DNA from: Bog-532 sp963830385
Lineage (GTDB): Bacteria > Actinomycetota > Actinomycetes > Streptosporangiales > Streptosporangiaceae
Assembly: GCA_963830385.1 (NCBI GenBank)
Contig: CAWHMD010000013.1
Span: forward strand, 34,972 to 98,971
Direction: 5' to 3'
DNA: 64,000 nt
Below, in pieces: positions 40,352 through 47,360 of this stretch. Within the stretch, counting starts at the first letter, position 1, and each line of letters starts with the position of its first letter. A program made the position numbers and the translations under genes. The notes under the pieces are model-generated. The model was given only the letters and a program-made list of their open reading frames with translations. It searched no databases and had not been told where the DNA came from.

Positions 40352-40720
40352 ATGGACGCCGACGTATACGCCAAGGACTGCGCCAGCCGTCAGCTGCTGG
40401 ACCGGATCGGCGACACCTGGAGCGTGCTGATCGTGGCCTCGCTCGCGGACGGCCCGCTCCGCTACAGCCAGCTGGCCGCCCGGATCGACGGCATCAGCCC
40501 GAAGATGCTCACCCAGACGCTGCGCGCGCTGGAACGGGACGGCCTGATCAGCCGGACCGTGTTCCCGGTGGTGCCGCCCCGGGTGGACTACGAGCTGACC
40601 GCCCTGGGCGGGGACCTGCTCGATCTGGTCCGCGCCCTGACCGTCTGGTCCGAGCGGCACATCTCCGACGTGCTGGCCGCCCGGGACGCTTACGACACCA
40701 GGGCGGCCGCCGCCAGCTGA
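40352..40720 (+). CDS. HxlR family transcriptional regulator
   Basis: A 122-residue winged-helix regulator from ATG 40352. HxlR pattern: YAKDCASRQLLDRIGDTWSVLIVASLADGPLRYSQLAARIDGISPKMLTQTLRALERDGLISRTVFPVVPPRVDYELTALG. Cys11 in the DCASR motif is the position used as redox sensor in related QorR/HypR proteins. It is divergent from the QOR2-type gene. Confidence 0.92.
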   Translation: MDADVYAKDCASRQLLDRIGDTWSVLIVASLADGPLRYSQLAARIDGISPKMLTQTLRALERDGLISRTVFPVVPPRVDYELTALGGDLLDLVRALTVWSERHISDVLAARDAYDTRAAAAS

Positions 40721-40750
40721 CCGCCCCTGCCCAGGCCACTCCGGCCCAGG

Positions 40751-41632
40751 TCACTCCGGCAGGACCGCCAGCTGCAGCCGGCGGAGCCGGTCCGGGTCGG
40801 CGATCACCTCGATGCCGGTGATCTTCCGCTGCTCGCTGACGGTCAGCTTGAGCGCGATCCGCAGCTGGCCGGCCGGGGCGAACACGATGCCCACGTCCCC
40901 GTCGATCAGCGCCAGCCGCGAGGACCCGGCGCGGGCCGAGGCGGCCACCACCGCGCCCCGGGACACCGCCAGGGCGCCGCGCGCCCGCTCCGGCCTGCCG
41001 GCGGGGGCGGCGAACGAGTCGGCGGTCAGCGTCACGTCCTCGTCCAGCACGGCGACCAGCGCCGCCAGATCTCCGCCCCGGGACGCGGCCAGGAACGCGG
41101 TCGCCGCCTCCCGCTGCCGGGCCAGATCGGCCGCGCGGTCCGGGCTGGGCGCCCCGCGGACCCGCCGCCGGCCCCGGCTGGCCAGCTGCCGGGCCGCCTC
41201 CGGAGTGCGCCCGAGCACGGCCGCGACCTCGGTGAACGGCATGGCGAAGAGGTCGTGCAGCACGAACGCGAGCCGCTCGGCGGGGGTGAGCGTCTCCAGC
41301 ACCACGATCAGCGCCAGCCCGACCGAGTCGGCCAGCACCGCCTCGTCCTCGGGGACGGCCGCGTCGATCGCCGCCGGCCAGTCGGTGCCGATCGGCTCTT
41401 CCGGCCGCCGCCGGCGTGATCGCAGCGTGTTCAGCGCCACCCGGGCCACCACCGTGGTCAGCCAGCCCCCCAGGTTCTCCACTTCGCTGGTGTCGGCGCT
41501 GGTCAGCCGCAGCCAGGCCTCCTGCACGGCGTCGTCGGCGTCGGACATCGAGCCCAGCAGCCGGTACGCCACCCCGCGCAGGTGGGCGCGGTGCTCCTCG
41601 AAGGCGGCGGTCAGCACGTCGGTGTCGTCCAT
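40751..41632 (-). CDS. ECF sigma factor of the ECF41/SigJ type with SnoaL-like C-terminus
   Basis: A 293-residue alternative sigma factor from ATG 41632 with GAGGGACG upstream. Sigma-2 region: FEEHRAHLRGVAYRLLGSMSDADDAVQEAWLRL. Sigma-4 region: LTPAERLAFVLHDLFAMPFTEVAAVLGRTPEAARQLASRGRRRVRG. The C-terminal 110 residues form a SnoaL/NTF2-like domain that in ECF41 factors replaces an anti-sigma factor. The divergent gene encodes a Rieske lipoprotein, which may be a target. Confidence 0.92.
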   Translation of the reverse strand: MDDTDVLTAAFEEHRAHLRGVAYRLLGSMSDADDAVQEAWLRLTSADTSEVENLGGWLTTVVARVALNTLRSRRRRPEEPIGTDWPAAIDAAVPEDEAVLADSVGLALIVVLETLTPAERLAFVLHDLFAMPFTEVAAVLGRTPEAARQLASRGRRRVRGAPSPDRAADLARQREAATAFLAASRGGDLAALVAVLDEDVTLTADSFAAPAGRPERARGALAVSRGAVVAASARAGSSRLALIDGDVGIVFAPAGQLRIALKLTVSEQRKITGIEVIADPDRLRRLQLAVLPE

Positions 41633-41799
41633 GGTCACGTCCCTCGTTGCCGGTGTCACTACCCTGACACCCACTCGCCCGCGAATGTGACGGCCGAGTG
41701 ACATGAGACACCCGAGCCCGGCCGGGGCAATCCCCTCCGGCCGGCGCTCCGTAGTACAGGGACGAACAAGCAGTTCACATCGATCATGGAGGTCACTCA

Positions 41800-42312
41800 G
41801 TGACGGCGGAATCCGGCGTAGCCCCGCACACCACCCTCGATACCACCCGGCGCGGCGCCCTGACCGGCCTCGGCGTGGCCGGTGTGGCCGTCGTGGTGGC
41901 CGCCTGCGGCGGGGGCAGCAGCGGCTCGTCCGACAGCTCGTCCGGATCCGGCGGCGCGGCGTCCTCCGGCGACAGCCCGGCCGCTACGGGGGGCAACTCC
42001 GCTGCTTCGGGCGGCAGCTCCGCCGGCGAGGCGCTCGGCAGCACCAGCGAGATCCCGGTCGGCGGGGGGAAGATCTTCACCTCGGCCAAGGTCGTCGTGA
42101 CCCAGCCCACGGCCGGTGAGTTCAAGGGCTTCAGCGCGATCTGCACCCACCTGGGGTGCACCGTGGACCAGGTCGCGGACGGCACGATCGACTGCCCCTG
42201 CCACGGCAGCAAGTACAGCATCACCGACGCCCAGGTGGTCGCGGGACCGGCGCCCAAGCCGCTGCCGGCCAAGAAGATCGACGTCGCCAACGGCAAAATC
42301 TCGCTCGCCTGA
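41800..42312 (+). CDS. Rieske [2Fe-2S] lipoprotein
   Basis: A 170-residue exported protein. A twin-arginine-like signal (TTRRGALTGLGVAGVAVVVAAC) ends in a lipobox with Cys36, then a Ser/Gly-rich linker of 45 residues. The Rieske domain has CTHLGC at 115-120 and CPCHGS at 132-137, the usual two-His two-Cys ligands. It should be folded with its cluster in the cytosol, exported by Tat and lipid-anchored. No cytochrome partner lies nearby, so the electron partner is unknown. GTG start with ATGGAGGT upstream. Confidence 0.9.
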   Translation: MTAESGVAPHTTLDTTRRGALTGLGVAGVAVVVAACGGGSSGSSDSSSGSGGAASSGDSPAATGGNSAASGGSSAGEALGSTSEIPVGGGKIFTSAKVVVTQPTAGEFKGFSAICTHLGCTVDQVADGTIDCPCHGSKYSITDAQVVAGPAPKPLPAKKIDVANGKISLA

Positions 42313-42368
42313 CCAGCCCTGGCCGCCCGGGGATTCCGGGGGTGCGCCGGCTGGGCCCGCTGGCCGCT

Positions 42369-42575
42369 TCAGCCGTGACGGCGGCCGGACAGCAGACCGA
42401 CCGCGGCGGTCACCACGGCGGCCGCGCACAGGACCACCCCGGCCCAGAGCAGCGTGTGCCCCCGGCCGTGCGCGGTGAGCGTGAACACCCCGATCACCAG
42501 GAGCAACAGGCACGGCGTGACCCACGTCCGCTCCCGCAGGTACCGCAGCAGTCCCATCCGCATGCCCTTTCGCAT
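42369..42575 (-). CDS. Small two-helix membrane protein, hypothetical
   Basis: 68 residues: a basic start (MRKGMRMGLLRYLRER), two hydrophobic segments (TPCLLLLVIGVFTLTA and LLWAGVVLCAAAVVTAAVGLL) and a basic end SGRRHG. Purine-rich sequences precede more than one possible ATG. I recognise no family. It lies between the Rieske gene and the truncated aldo/keto reductase. Codon pattern and charge distribution support a real gene, but not strongly. Confidence 0.55.
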   Translation of the reverse strand: MRKGMRMGLLRYLRERTWVTPCLLLLVIGVFTLTAHGRGHTLLWAGVVLCAAAVVTAAVGLLSGRRHG

Positions 42576-42580
42576 TTCCT

Positions 42581-42967
42581 TCAGTAGCGTACGTCGCTCT
42601 CCACCAGCGGCGGGTACACGGTGGAGGCTTCGCCATCGACGGTGGTGCCGGCGAACTGGAGCATGGCCCGCTGCACCCCGTGCATCGGGGCCGGGTAGTT
42701 CAGCACCGGGGCCGACACCTCGTCCAGCCGCCGGAGCTGCTCCGGGCTGAGCACCAGGTCCAGGCCGGCCAGGTTGGTCTCCAGGTGGTCCAGGCGGCGG
42801 GCCCCGACGATCGGCACGACGGTCCCCGGCCGGGCCCGCAGCCAGGCCAGCGACACCGTCGCCGGACTGGCGCCGAGCTCGCCGGCGACCGCGGCCACGG
42901 CGTCGATGACCGCGTACTCGTCCTCGCTGGGGTCGCCCGTGTGAGCGGTCCGGGCCGAGTCGGTGAC
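42581..42967 (-). pseudogene. Aldo/keto reductase, C-terminal fragment
   Basis: The last 129 residues of an aldo/keto reductase: EYAVIDAVAAVAGELGASPATVSLAWLRARPGTVVPIVGARRLDHLETNLAGLDLVLSPEQLRRLDEVSAP in pieces typical of the family, ending in GTTVDGEASTVYPPL. The N-terminal two thirds, with the catalytic Tyr and the barrel start, are missing. Upstream of about 42967 the reading frame no longer resembles the family. The break is adjacent to a similarly truncated AraC gene on the other strand. Confidence 0.8.
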
Positions 42968-42973
42968 CCGGCG

Positions 42974-43135
42974 GCCGCGCCGGCGGCCGGGCATCTGGTC
43001 GGCTACGGCAGCCCCACCCAGTTCAGCCGCGAGTACCGACGCCTGTTCGGTGCCCCGCCCGGCCAGGACGCCGCCACGCTGCGCGCCGCCATCGCCCCCG
43101 AGGCGATCCCCGGCACTGTCCCCCACCTGCCCTGA
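42974..43135 (+). pseudogene. AraC family regulator, C-terminal fragment
   Basis: About 53 residues equal to the end of an AraC-type DNA-binding domain: GHLVGYGSPTQFSREYRRLFGAPPGQDAATLR, then a short tail and a stop at 43135. The first helix-turn-helix and the sensor domain are absent. Orientation relative to the truncated aldo/keto reductase indicates a formerly divergent pair that has lost both 5' halves. Confidence 0.78.
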
Positions 43136-43149
43136 CCGGGGCGCGCTGC

Positions 43150-43866
43150 TCAGCGGCCGCCCAGGATGCAGTCGCCGCAGACGGCTCCGGGCTGGCCGGG
43201 GGCGAGCCGGTAGATCAGGCAGCAGCTGGACCGGCGGAACGACGGCCCCGGCGGGTCGTGCTCGGTACCGAGCGCGGGATGGCGGAAGAACGCCGCGGCC
43301 GCGGCCCAGGCGGCCGGGGCCAGCTCAGGCCGGGCGCGGGCGACCTGCCCGGCCGCGCCGTTGACGGCCGACGCGACGTTACCCCACAGCACCCGAGGTG
43401 AGACCGGGGCCAGCGCGGTGGTGGCGACGGTGATCGGCGCGATCACCTCGTCGAGCAGTTCCGTCGCTCCCGGCGGATGGGCCGGCGCCGCCGGGTCCAC
43501 CACGGATAGCGGCACCGGGCCGCCCACCGTGTCCTGCCACCACCCGTCGCTCAGCCGCAGGCCGAGCCGATGCCCGCCGGCCTGTGCGGCCAGAACCGGC
43601 GCGACCAGCCGGGCCACCACCCCCAGCTGGGTGACCGAGGCCGCGACCCGCAGCTCGACGTCCTCCGGGGCACAGCCCGCCTGCCCAGCCAGCGCGGAAC
43701 GGACCAGTGCGATCCGTCCTCGCAGGACCGGCGCGGCCGTCACGTCGGCGAGGGGACGCCAGGGCTGCACCGGAACGGCGCCCGGCCGGTGCGCCTCGAC
43801 CGCGAAGAAGGGCCCGAGTGCCGCCAGTTCGTCCAGGACGTCTGGGTGCGCTCGGGCCGTTGCCAC
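43150..43866 (-). CDS. FhuF-like (2Fe-2S) ferric-siderophore reductase-type protein
   Basis: About 238 residues from GTG 43866 (VATARAHPDVLDELAALGPFFAVE). The C-terminus has the FhuF cluster signature: two adjacent Cys in RRSSCCLIYRL, then CGDC. Middle part: VTQLGVVARLVAPVLAAQA, WGNVASAVNGAAGQV. Such proteins reduce ferric siderophores or related metal chelates. No clear ribosome site is seen and the start lies inside the end of the degraded cbtA, so the exact start (GTG 43866 or TTG 43872) is uncertain. Its presence at the end of a cobalamin-regulated cobalt operon is unusual. Confidence 0.72.
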   Translation of the reverse strand: MATARAHPDVLDELAALGPFFAVEAHRPGAVPVQPWRPLADVTAAPVLRGRIALVRSALAGQAGCAPEDVELRVAASVTQLGVVARLVAPVLAAQAGGHRLGLRLSDGWWQDTVGGPVPLSVVDPAAPAHPPGATELLDEVIAPITVATTALAPVSPRVLWGNVASAVNGAAGQVARARPELAPAAWAAAAAFFRHPALGTEHDPPGPSFRRSSCCLIYRLAPGQPGAVCGDCILGGR

Positions 43867-44109
43867 GCTCAATTGATACCCGGTCCAGCAGGTACCCGAA
43901 GACCAGCGCGATCGTCGTCCAGATGAGCAGCTGGCTGAGCAGCGAGTACCAGCGGAACTTCCACAGCACGTCGGGGTCGAAGCCCGGGTAGACGATCTGC
44001 CCGGGGGCGATGGTCTTGCCGCCCGCATGCAGCAGCACCGGCAAGATGTTGCTGATCGGCTGCGGCGTCTCGGTGCCAGCGCACCGCGCCCGATGATGCG
44101 TACCTCCAT
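43862..44109 (-). pseudogene. cbtA: CbtA cobalt transporter subunit with internal deletion
   Basis: Starts at ATG 44109 with the CbtA-like opening MEVRIIGRGAL, and then jumps, out of frame, at about 44075 to a CbtA C-terminus (ISNILPVLLHAGGKTIAPGQIVYPGFDPDVLWKFRWYSLLSQLLIWTTIALVFGYLLDRV read in the neighbouring frame, in pieces). The central membrane helices expected in a protein of more than 200 residues are missing and the join does not keep frame, so no functional CbtA can be made. It lies 21 bp downstream of the intact cbtB. Confidence 0.75.
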
Positions 44110-44130
44110 GTGAACAGGCCCCGGCCCGCG

Positions 44131-44364
44131 TCAGTGGCAGGGGAAGCCGAGGAAGTGCCGCGAGTCGTGCACCCACTCGTGGATCACCATCGTCTTGCCG
44201 AACACCGAGGTCATGCCCTCGTCGACGCCGACGACGTAGTAGATGGCCAGCGCCAGCAGCACCGTGATACCCAGGATCAGGGCGATCCGGGTGCCGGACA
44301 GGGCCTCCGGGGAAACGGTGACCCTCGGCTTGGGGTGGGCACCGGGTGCGGGAATCGTCGCCAT
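44131..44364 (-). CDS. cbtB: CbtB, cobalt transporter accessory subunit
   Basis: A 77-residue protein with one transmembrane helix (about 26-46, IALILGITVLLALAIYYVVGV) and the hallmark His-rich C-terminus EWVHDSRHFLGFPCH that should bind the metal. CbtB normally works with the polytopic CbtA in cobalamin-regulated cobalt uptake. Strong ribosome site AAGGAGG. A TAGGGA-N7-TCCCTA hairpin touches that site and a cobalamin riboswitch lies upstream, so translation is probably B12-controlled. Confidence 0.9.
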   Translation of the reverse strand: MATIPAPGAHPKPRVTVSPEALSGTRIALILGITVLLALAIYYVVGVDEGMTSVFGKTMVIHEWVHDSRHFLGFPCH

Positions 44365-44379
44365 GGGGCGATGCCTCCT

Positions 44380-44398
44380 TAGGGATCGTGCGTCCCTA
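44380..44398 (-). promoter_or_regulatory. Hairpin at the cbtB ribosome site (expression platform)
   Basis: On the minus strand TAGGGA-CGCACGA-TCCCTA is followed directly by AGGAGG. A hairpin abutting the Shine-Dalgarno sequence downstream of a riboswitch aptamer suggests translational control. Confidence 0.55.
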
Positions 44399-44420
44399 CT
44401 CGAAAACGGGGCGTCGTGAC

Positions 44421-44530
44421 GGCGAAGTGTCTGACTGACCAGCCTCCATCGGCTGGCTCACAGTGGCGCGACCGTGCTGGATTTACACCAGCTTCCTCGC
44501 GCCGCCACGCAACCCGGACGCTACGTGCAG
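44421..44530 (-). ncRNA. Cobalamin riboswitch upstream of cbtB
   Basis: On the minus strand the conserved aptamer core is clear: GAGGAAGCTGGTGTAAATCC, then AGCACGGTCGCGCCACTGTGA, a short stem, and GTCAGTCAGACAC. These match the B12-box elements GGTG-AATCC, GCCACTG and AGTCAG-AYAC. It should repress cbtB when adenosylcobalamin is abundant. Confidence 0.9.
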
Positions 44531-44560
44531 GTCAGCGCGTCGTCAATGCTTCGGCGGCTG

Positions 44561-44593
44561 CCAATACAAAATTTGATTGGATGATCAGATATG
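44561..44593. promoter_or_regulatory. Palindrome and GATGATCAGATATG element ahead of arsR
   Basis: CCAATACAAAATTTGATTGG (44561-44580) is a near-perfect 20-bp palindrome. It is joined to GATGATCAGATATG (44580-44593), whose exact reverse complement occurs at 44953-44966. This AT-rich block lies between the divergent cbtB riboswitch transcript and arsR and is the likely ArsR operator. Confidence 0.7.
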
Positions 44594-44616
44594 TACGCCC
44601 GTGCCATAGTGGGCTC

Positions 44617-44961
44617 GTGCATCTGCTTCCGGCTGAGCGGTCCGGTCACCGGGTCATCGATGAGGAGCGTGTCTGCCAGGCGATCGCCGCCGTCGGCTCG
44701 GCCGCGGTGATCAGCGCCCGCGCGCGGGCCTTCGCCACCCTCGGCGATCCGACCCGGCTCACCCTGCTGATCTGCATCCGGGCGGCCGGCCTGATCAGCG
44801 TGTCAGACCTGGCCGCGGCGACCGGCTTCAACGATACGACCGTGTCCCAGGCGCTGCGTTACCTGCGGGCCACCGAGGTCGTCACCACCGAACGGGACGG
44901 CCGGGTGATCCGCTACCGGCTGACCGACAGCCCGGTGGCGGACCTGCTGGCCCATATCTGA
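44617..44961 (+). CDS. ArsR family metalloregulator
   Basis: A 114-residue winged-helix repressor from GTG 44617 (VHLLPAERSGHRVIDEERVC). HTH: RARAFATLGDPTRLTLLICI, VSDLAAATGFNDTTVSQALRYLRATEVVTTERDGRVIRYRLTD. N-terminal His and Cys residues are candidate metal ligands, as in nickel/cobalt-sensing NmtR/KmtR relatives. CATAGT six bases before the GTG suggests a leaderless start. Gene position between two B12-riboswitch transcripts points to cobalt or nickel as the signal. Confidence 0.88.
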   Translation: MHLLPAERSGHRVIDEERVCQAIAAVGSAAVISARARAFATLGDPTRLTLLICIRAAGLISVSDLAAATGFNDTTVSQALRYLRATEVVTTERDGRVIRYRLTDSPVADLLAHI

Positions 44962-44966
44962 TCATC
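44953..44966. promoter_or_regulatory. CATATCTGATCATC: second copy of the putative ArsR operator
   Basis: Exact reverse complement of the 14-mer at 44580-44593. It overlaps the arsR stop codon and lies just upstream of a TTGACC -35-like hexamer for the NicO transcript, so ArsR could control both its own gene and the transporter. Confidence 0.7.
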
Positions 44967-45007
44967 TGCTGAGACTTGACCATGTGCGGTCCCGCTCTGT
45001 ACGTTGC

Positions 45008-45125
45008 GGGAGGCCCCGGGACGCGCCGGGGCTGGCGGTCAGCCAGCGAAGTCCGGTGAGAGCCCGGCACTGTCGCGCAACGGTCAAGCCCCGCGGGGGA
45101 TGAGTCCGGTCGCCTGGCTGACGGC
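45008..45125 (+). ncRNA. Cobalamin riboswitch upstream of the NicO/HoxN transporter
   Basis: Conserved core on the plus strand: AGCGAAGTCCGGTGAGAGCC, GGCACTGTCGCGCAACGGT, and GATGAGTCCGGTCGCCTGGC. This is the actinobacterial variant of the B12 aptamer (CGCAACGGT in place of CGCCACTGT). It ends about 35 bp before the GTG of the transporter. Confidence 0.88.
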
Positions 45126-45161
45126 CTGCGAACACCAGTCCTCGCGGAAGGGGCGGTTTCG

Positions 45162-46316
45162 GTGGGTCGTTCTGTGCTTGCCCGCGCCCGGCTGGTTCGT
45201 GCCAACCTGGCGGCCCGTGAGTGGGGCCGCCTCGGCGCCATGTTCGCGTTCATCCTGGCGCTGAACGTCGCGGGCTGGAGCATTTTCGTGCTGTACGTGA
45301 TGCCGCACCACTTCGACTACAAGGGCGAAGGCGGCAGCAAGGGGCTCGGCGTCGGGCTGGGCGTGGCCATCACCGCCTGGCTCCTGGGCTTCCGGCACGC
45401 GTTCGACGCCGACCACATCTCCTGCATCGACAACACCACCCGGAAGCTGATGGCCGACGGCAAACGGCCGCTGGGCTCGGGCTTCTTCTTCTCGTTCGGC
45501 CACTCCACGGTGATCGTGGCGGTCGGCGTCGGGATCACGATCGCGGCCCGGGCGGTGTTCGGCGCGGTGGTCAACCCGGACTCGGCCTACGAGACCGCCG
45601 GCGGGACGATCGGCACGGCGCTGTCGGCCAGCTTCCTGTACCTGATCGCCGTGCTCAACCTGATCGTGCTGGCCGGCATCTTCAAGGTGTTCCGGGAGAT
45701 GCGATCCGGCACCTACGACGAGGAGCAGCTCGAGGCCCAGCTGCAGGCCCGCGGCCTGATGTACCGGTTCTTCGGCCGGTTCATGAAGTCGATCAACCAC
45801 ACCTGGCAGCTGTACTTCGTCGGCTTGGTCTTCGGCATCGGGTTCGACACCGCCACCGAGGTGGTGCTGCTGGCCGCCACCGCCTACGCCGCCATCCAGG
45901 GCCTGCCGTACTTCGCCGTGCTGGCGCTGCCGCTCCTGTTCTCGGGCGGCATGACGCTGTTCGACACGCTGGACGGGGCGTTCATGAACTTCGCCTACGG
46001 CTGGGCGTTCGCCCGCCCGGTCCGCAAGGTGTACTACAACCTGGTCATCACCGCCCTGTCGATCGGCGCGGCGTTCATCATCGGCACGATCGAGATCCTC
46101 GGCATCCTGACCGACGAGGTCCACCTGCACGGCGCGTTCTGGGACCTGATGGCCAACTTCAACATCAACGTGGCCGGGTTCTGCATCGCCGGGATGTTCG
46201 TCCTGGTCTGGGCGGCCGCCCTCATCTACTGGCGGGCCGGCAACGTCGAGGACCGGTGGTCCGCGGGCATGGCCAGCCGCCAGGCGCCGCCGCCCCCAGT
46301 CACTCCGGAAAGCTAA
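45162..46316 (+). CDS. NicO/HoxN family nickel/cobalt transporter
   Basis: A 384-residue permease with about eight transmembrane helices. The nickel/cobalt signature is LGFRHAFDADHISCIDNTTRK, with further motifs GSGFFFSFGHSTVIV, LVFGIGFDTATEVVLL and LFSGGMTLFDTLDGAFMNFAYGWAF. The upstream cobalamin riboswitch makes cobalt the more likely physiological substrate. GTG start with GGAAGGGG. The intact gene beside a damaged cbtA suggests it now carries cobalt uptake for this locus. Confidence 0.94.
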   Translation: MGRSVLARARLVRANLAAREWGRLGAMFAFILALNVAGWSIFVLYVMPHHFDYKGEGGSKGLGVGLGVAITAWLLGFRHAFDADHISCIDNTTRKLMADGKRPLGSGFFFSFGHSTVIVAVGVGITIAARAVFGAVVNPDSAYETAGGTIGTALSASFLYLIAVLNLIVLAGIFKVFREMRSGTYDEEQLEAQLQARGLMYRFFGRFMKSINHTWQLYFVGLVFGIGFDTATEVVLLAATAYAAIQGLPYFAVLALPLLFSGGMTLFDTLDGAFMNFAYGWAFARPVRKVYYNLVITALSIGAAFIIGTIEILGILTDEVHLHGAFWDLMANFNINVAGFCIAGMFVLVWAAALIYWRAGNVEDRWSAGMASRQAPPPPVTPES

Positions 46317-46354
46317 AGACCGGCGGCCTGCCCCGGTGAGCGGGACCCGGTTCT

Positions 46355-47062
46355 TCAGCCGGTGATGGCGGCGATCAGGCTCACCACCGCCAGGGCGATC
46401 ATCACCAGCGCCGCCACCCGGACGATCCACTTGAACGGCACCACCCGCAGCAGTTGCCGGCCGCCCACGATGGCCAGCGCGCCGACCGCCCACAGGCCCA
46501 GCACCGCACCGACCCCGACCGCCACCGGGTCGTGGTAGCGGGCGGACAAGTTGGCCGTGACCAGCTGGGTCAGGTCGCCGAACTCGGCCACAAACAGCAC
46601 CGCGAAGCTGCGCCAGGCCACCTTCCAGAAGCCGTCCCGGGTCAGCACCCGGGTCACCGGCCTGGTCAGCGTGGCCACTCCGCCCCGTGGTTCGCTCCCG
46701 AACGGACCGCCGGCGGGCGGCTCGTCACCACCCCAGCCGGCGTCACCGGGCTGGCCGGCCTCGCTCAGGCTCTGGACCTCAAGGTCTTCACCGTCGTCGC
46801 GGCGCCGCAGCATCAGGACCGCGCCCAGCGCGAACAGCACCGCCACCACCGCCTGCACCACCCGGTGCGGCAGCAGGAACAGCAGGCTCCCGGCGCTGAC
46901 CGCGAGCACCACGTGCAGCAAGAACGCGGCCGCGACCCCGGCGAACACGTAGATCGGCCGGTACCGGGTACCGAGAATCAGGCTGGCGAGCGCCGTCTTG
47001 TCCGGCAGCTCAGCCACGAACACGACGCCAAACACGGTCGCGAGGATCGCGAGGTTCAACAC
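46355..47062 (-). CDS. TMEM165/GDT1 (UPF0016) family transporter, probable manganese exporter
   Basis: About 235 residues with six helices in two repeats, each carrying the family motif: AELPDKTALASLILGTRY and AEFGDLTQLVTANLSARY (E-x-G/P-D-K/L-T). A 45-residue acidic/Gly-rich linker separates the halves. GDT1 proteins move Mn2+ or Ca2+. ACAGGAGCC precedes GTG 47062 and TTG 47059; TTG has better spacing and an ATG at 47107 would leave the ribosome site inside the gene. The upstream yybP-ykoY-type riboswitch supports manganese. Confidence 0.9.
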   Translation of the reverse strand: MLNLAILATVFGVVFVAELPDKTALASLILGTRYRPIYVFAGVAAAFLLHVVLAVSAGSLLFLLPHRVVQAVVAVLFALGAVLMLRRRDDGEDLEVQSLSEAGQPGDAGWGGDEPPAGGPFGSEPRGGVATLTRPVTRVLTRDGFWKVAWRSFAVLFVAEFGDLTQLVTANLSARYHDPVAVGVGAVLGLWAVGALAIVGGRQLLRVVPFKWIVRVAALVMIALAVVSLIAAITG

Positions 47063-47112
47063 GGCTCCTGTCGTCTCTGCGCGCGCCTGCCCCCGGCGCG
47101 GCAGCATTCACT

Positions 47113-47220
47113 ACCTAGCCGAAGGTCTCGCTCAGCGCATCGACAAACGTCCGCGCCCCGGGTACCGGGCCCGCAGGCCAGCATGTCGGCATCCCGGCGG
47201 AGAGCTACTCCCCCTCGCGT
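47113..47220 (-). ncRNA. yybP-ykoY (manganese) riboswitch
   Basis: On the minus strand: GAGGGGGAGTAGCTCTCC at the 5' side, GATGCCGACATGCTGGC, then CGTTTGTCGATGCGCTGAG and GCGAGACCTTCGGC at the 3' side. The GGGGAGTAGC and GCGAGACCTT loops are the Mn2+-binding elements of this class. It lies 50 bp upstream of a GDT1-family transporter, the expected target. Confidence 0.82.
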
Positions 47221-47348
47221 TTTTAACACTAGCGGCTGTCTAAAACTGAGACGACCGCTTCGCACCAGATGTAACGGGGTTAACACGCTTGCGCATTCCG
47301 GGCCGGGTCGCGGCACGACCGGCGTCGGACCGGCACGACCGGCGTCCT

Positions 47349-47354
47349 TATGCT
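47349..47354 (+). promoter_or_regulatory. -10 box of a leaderless promoter (CBS gene)
   Basis: TATGCT six bases (GGGCTG) before the GTG at 47361; no ribosome site. Confidence 0.6.
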
Positions 47355-47360
47355 GGGCTG

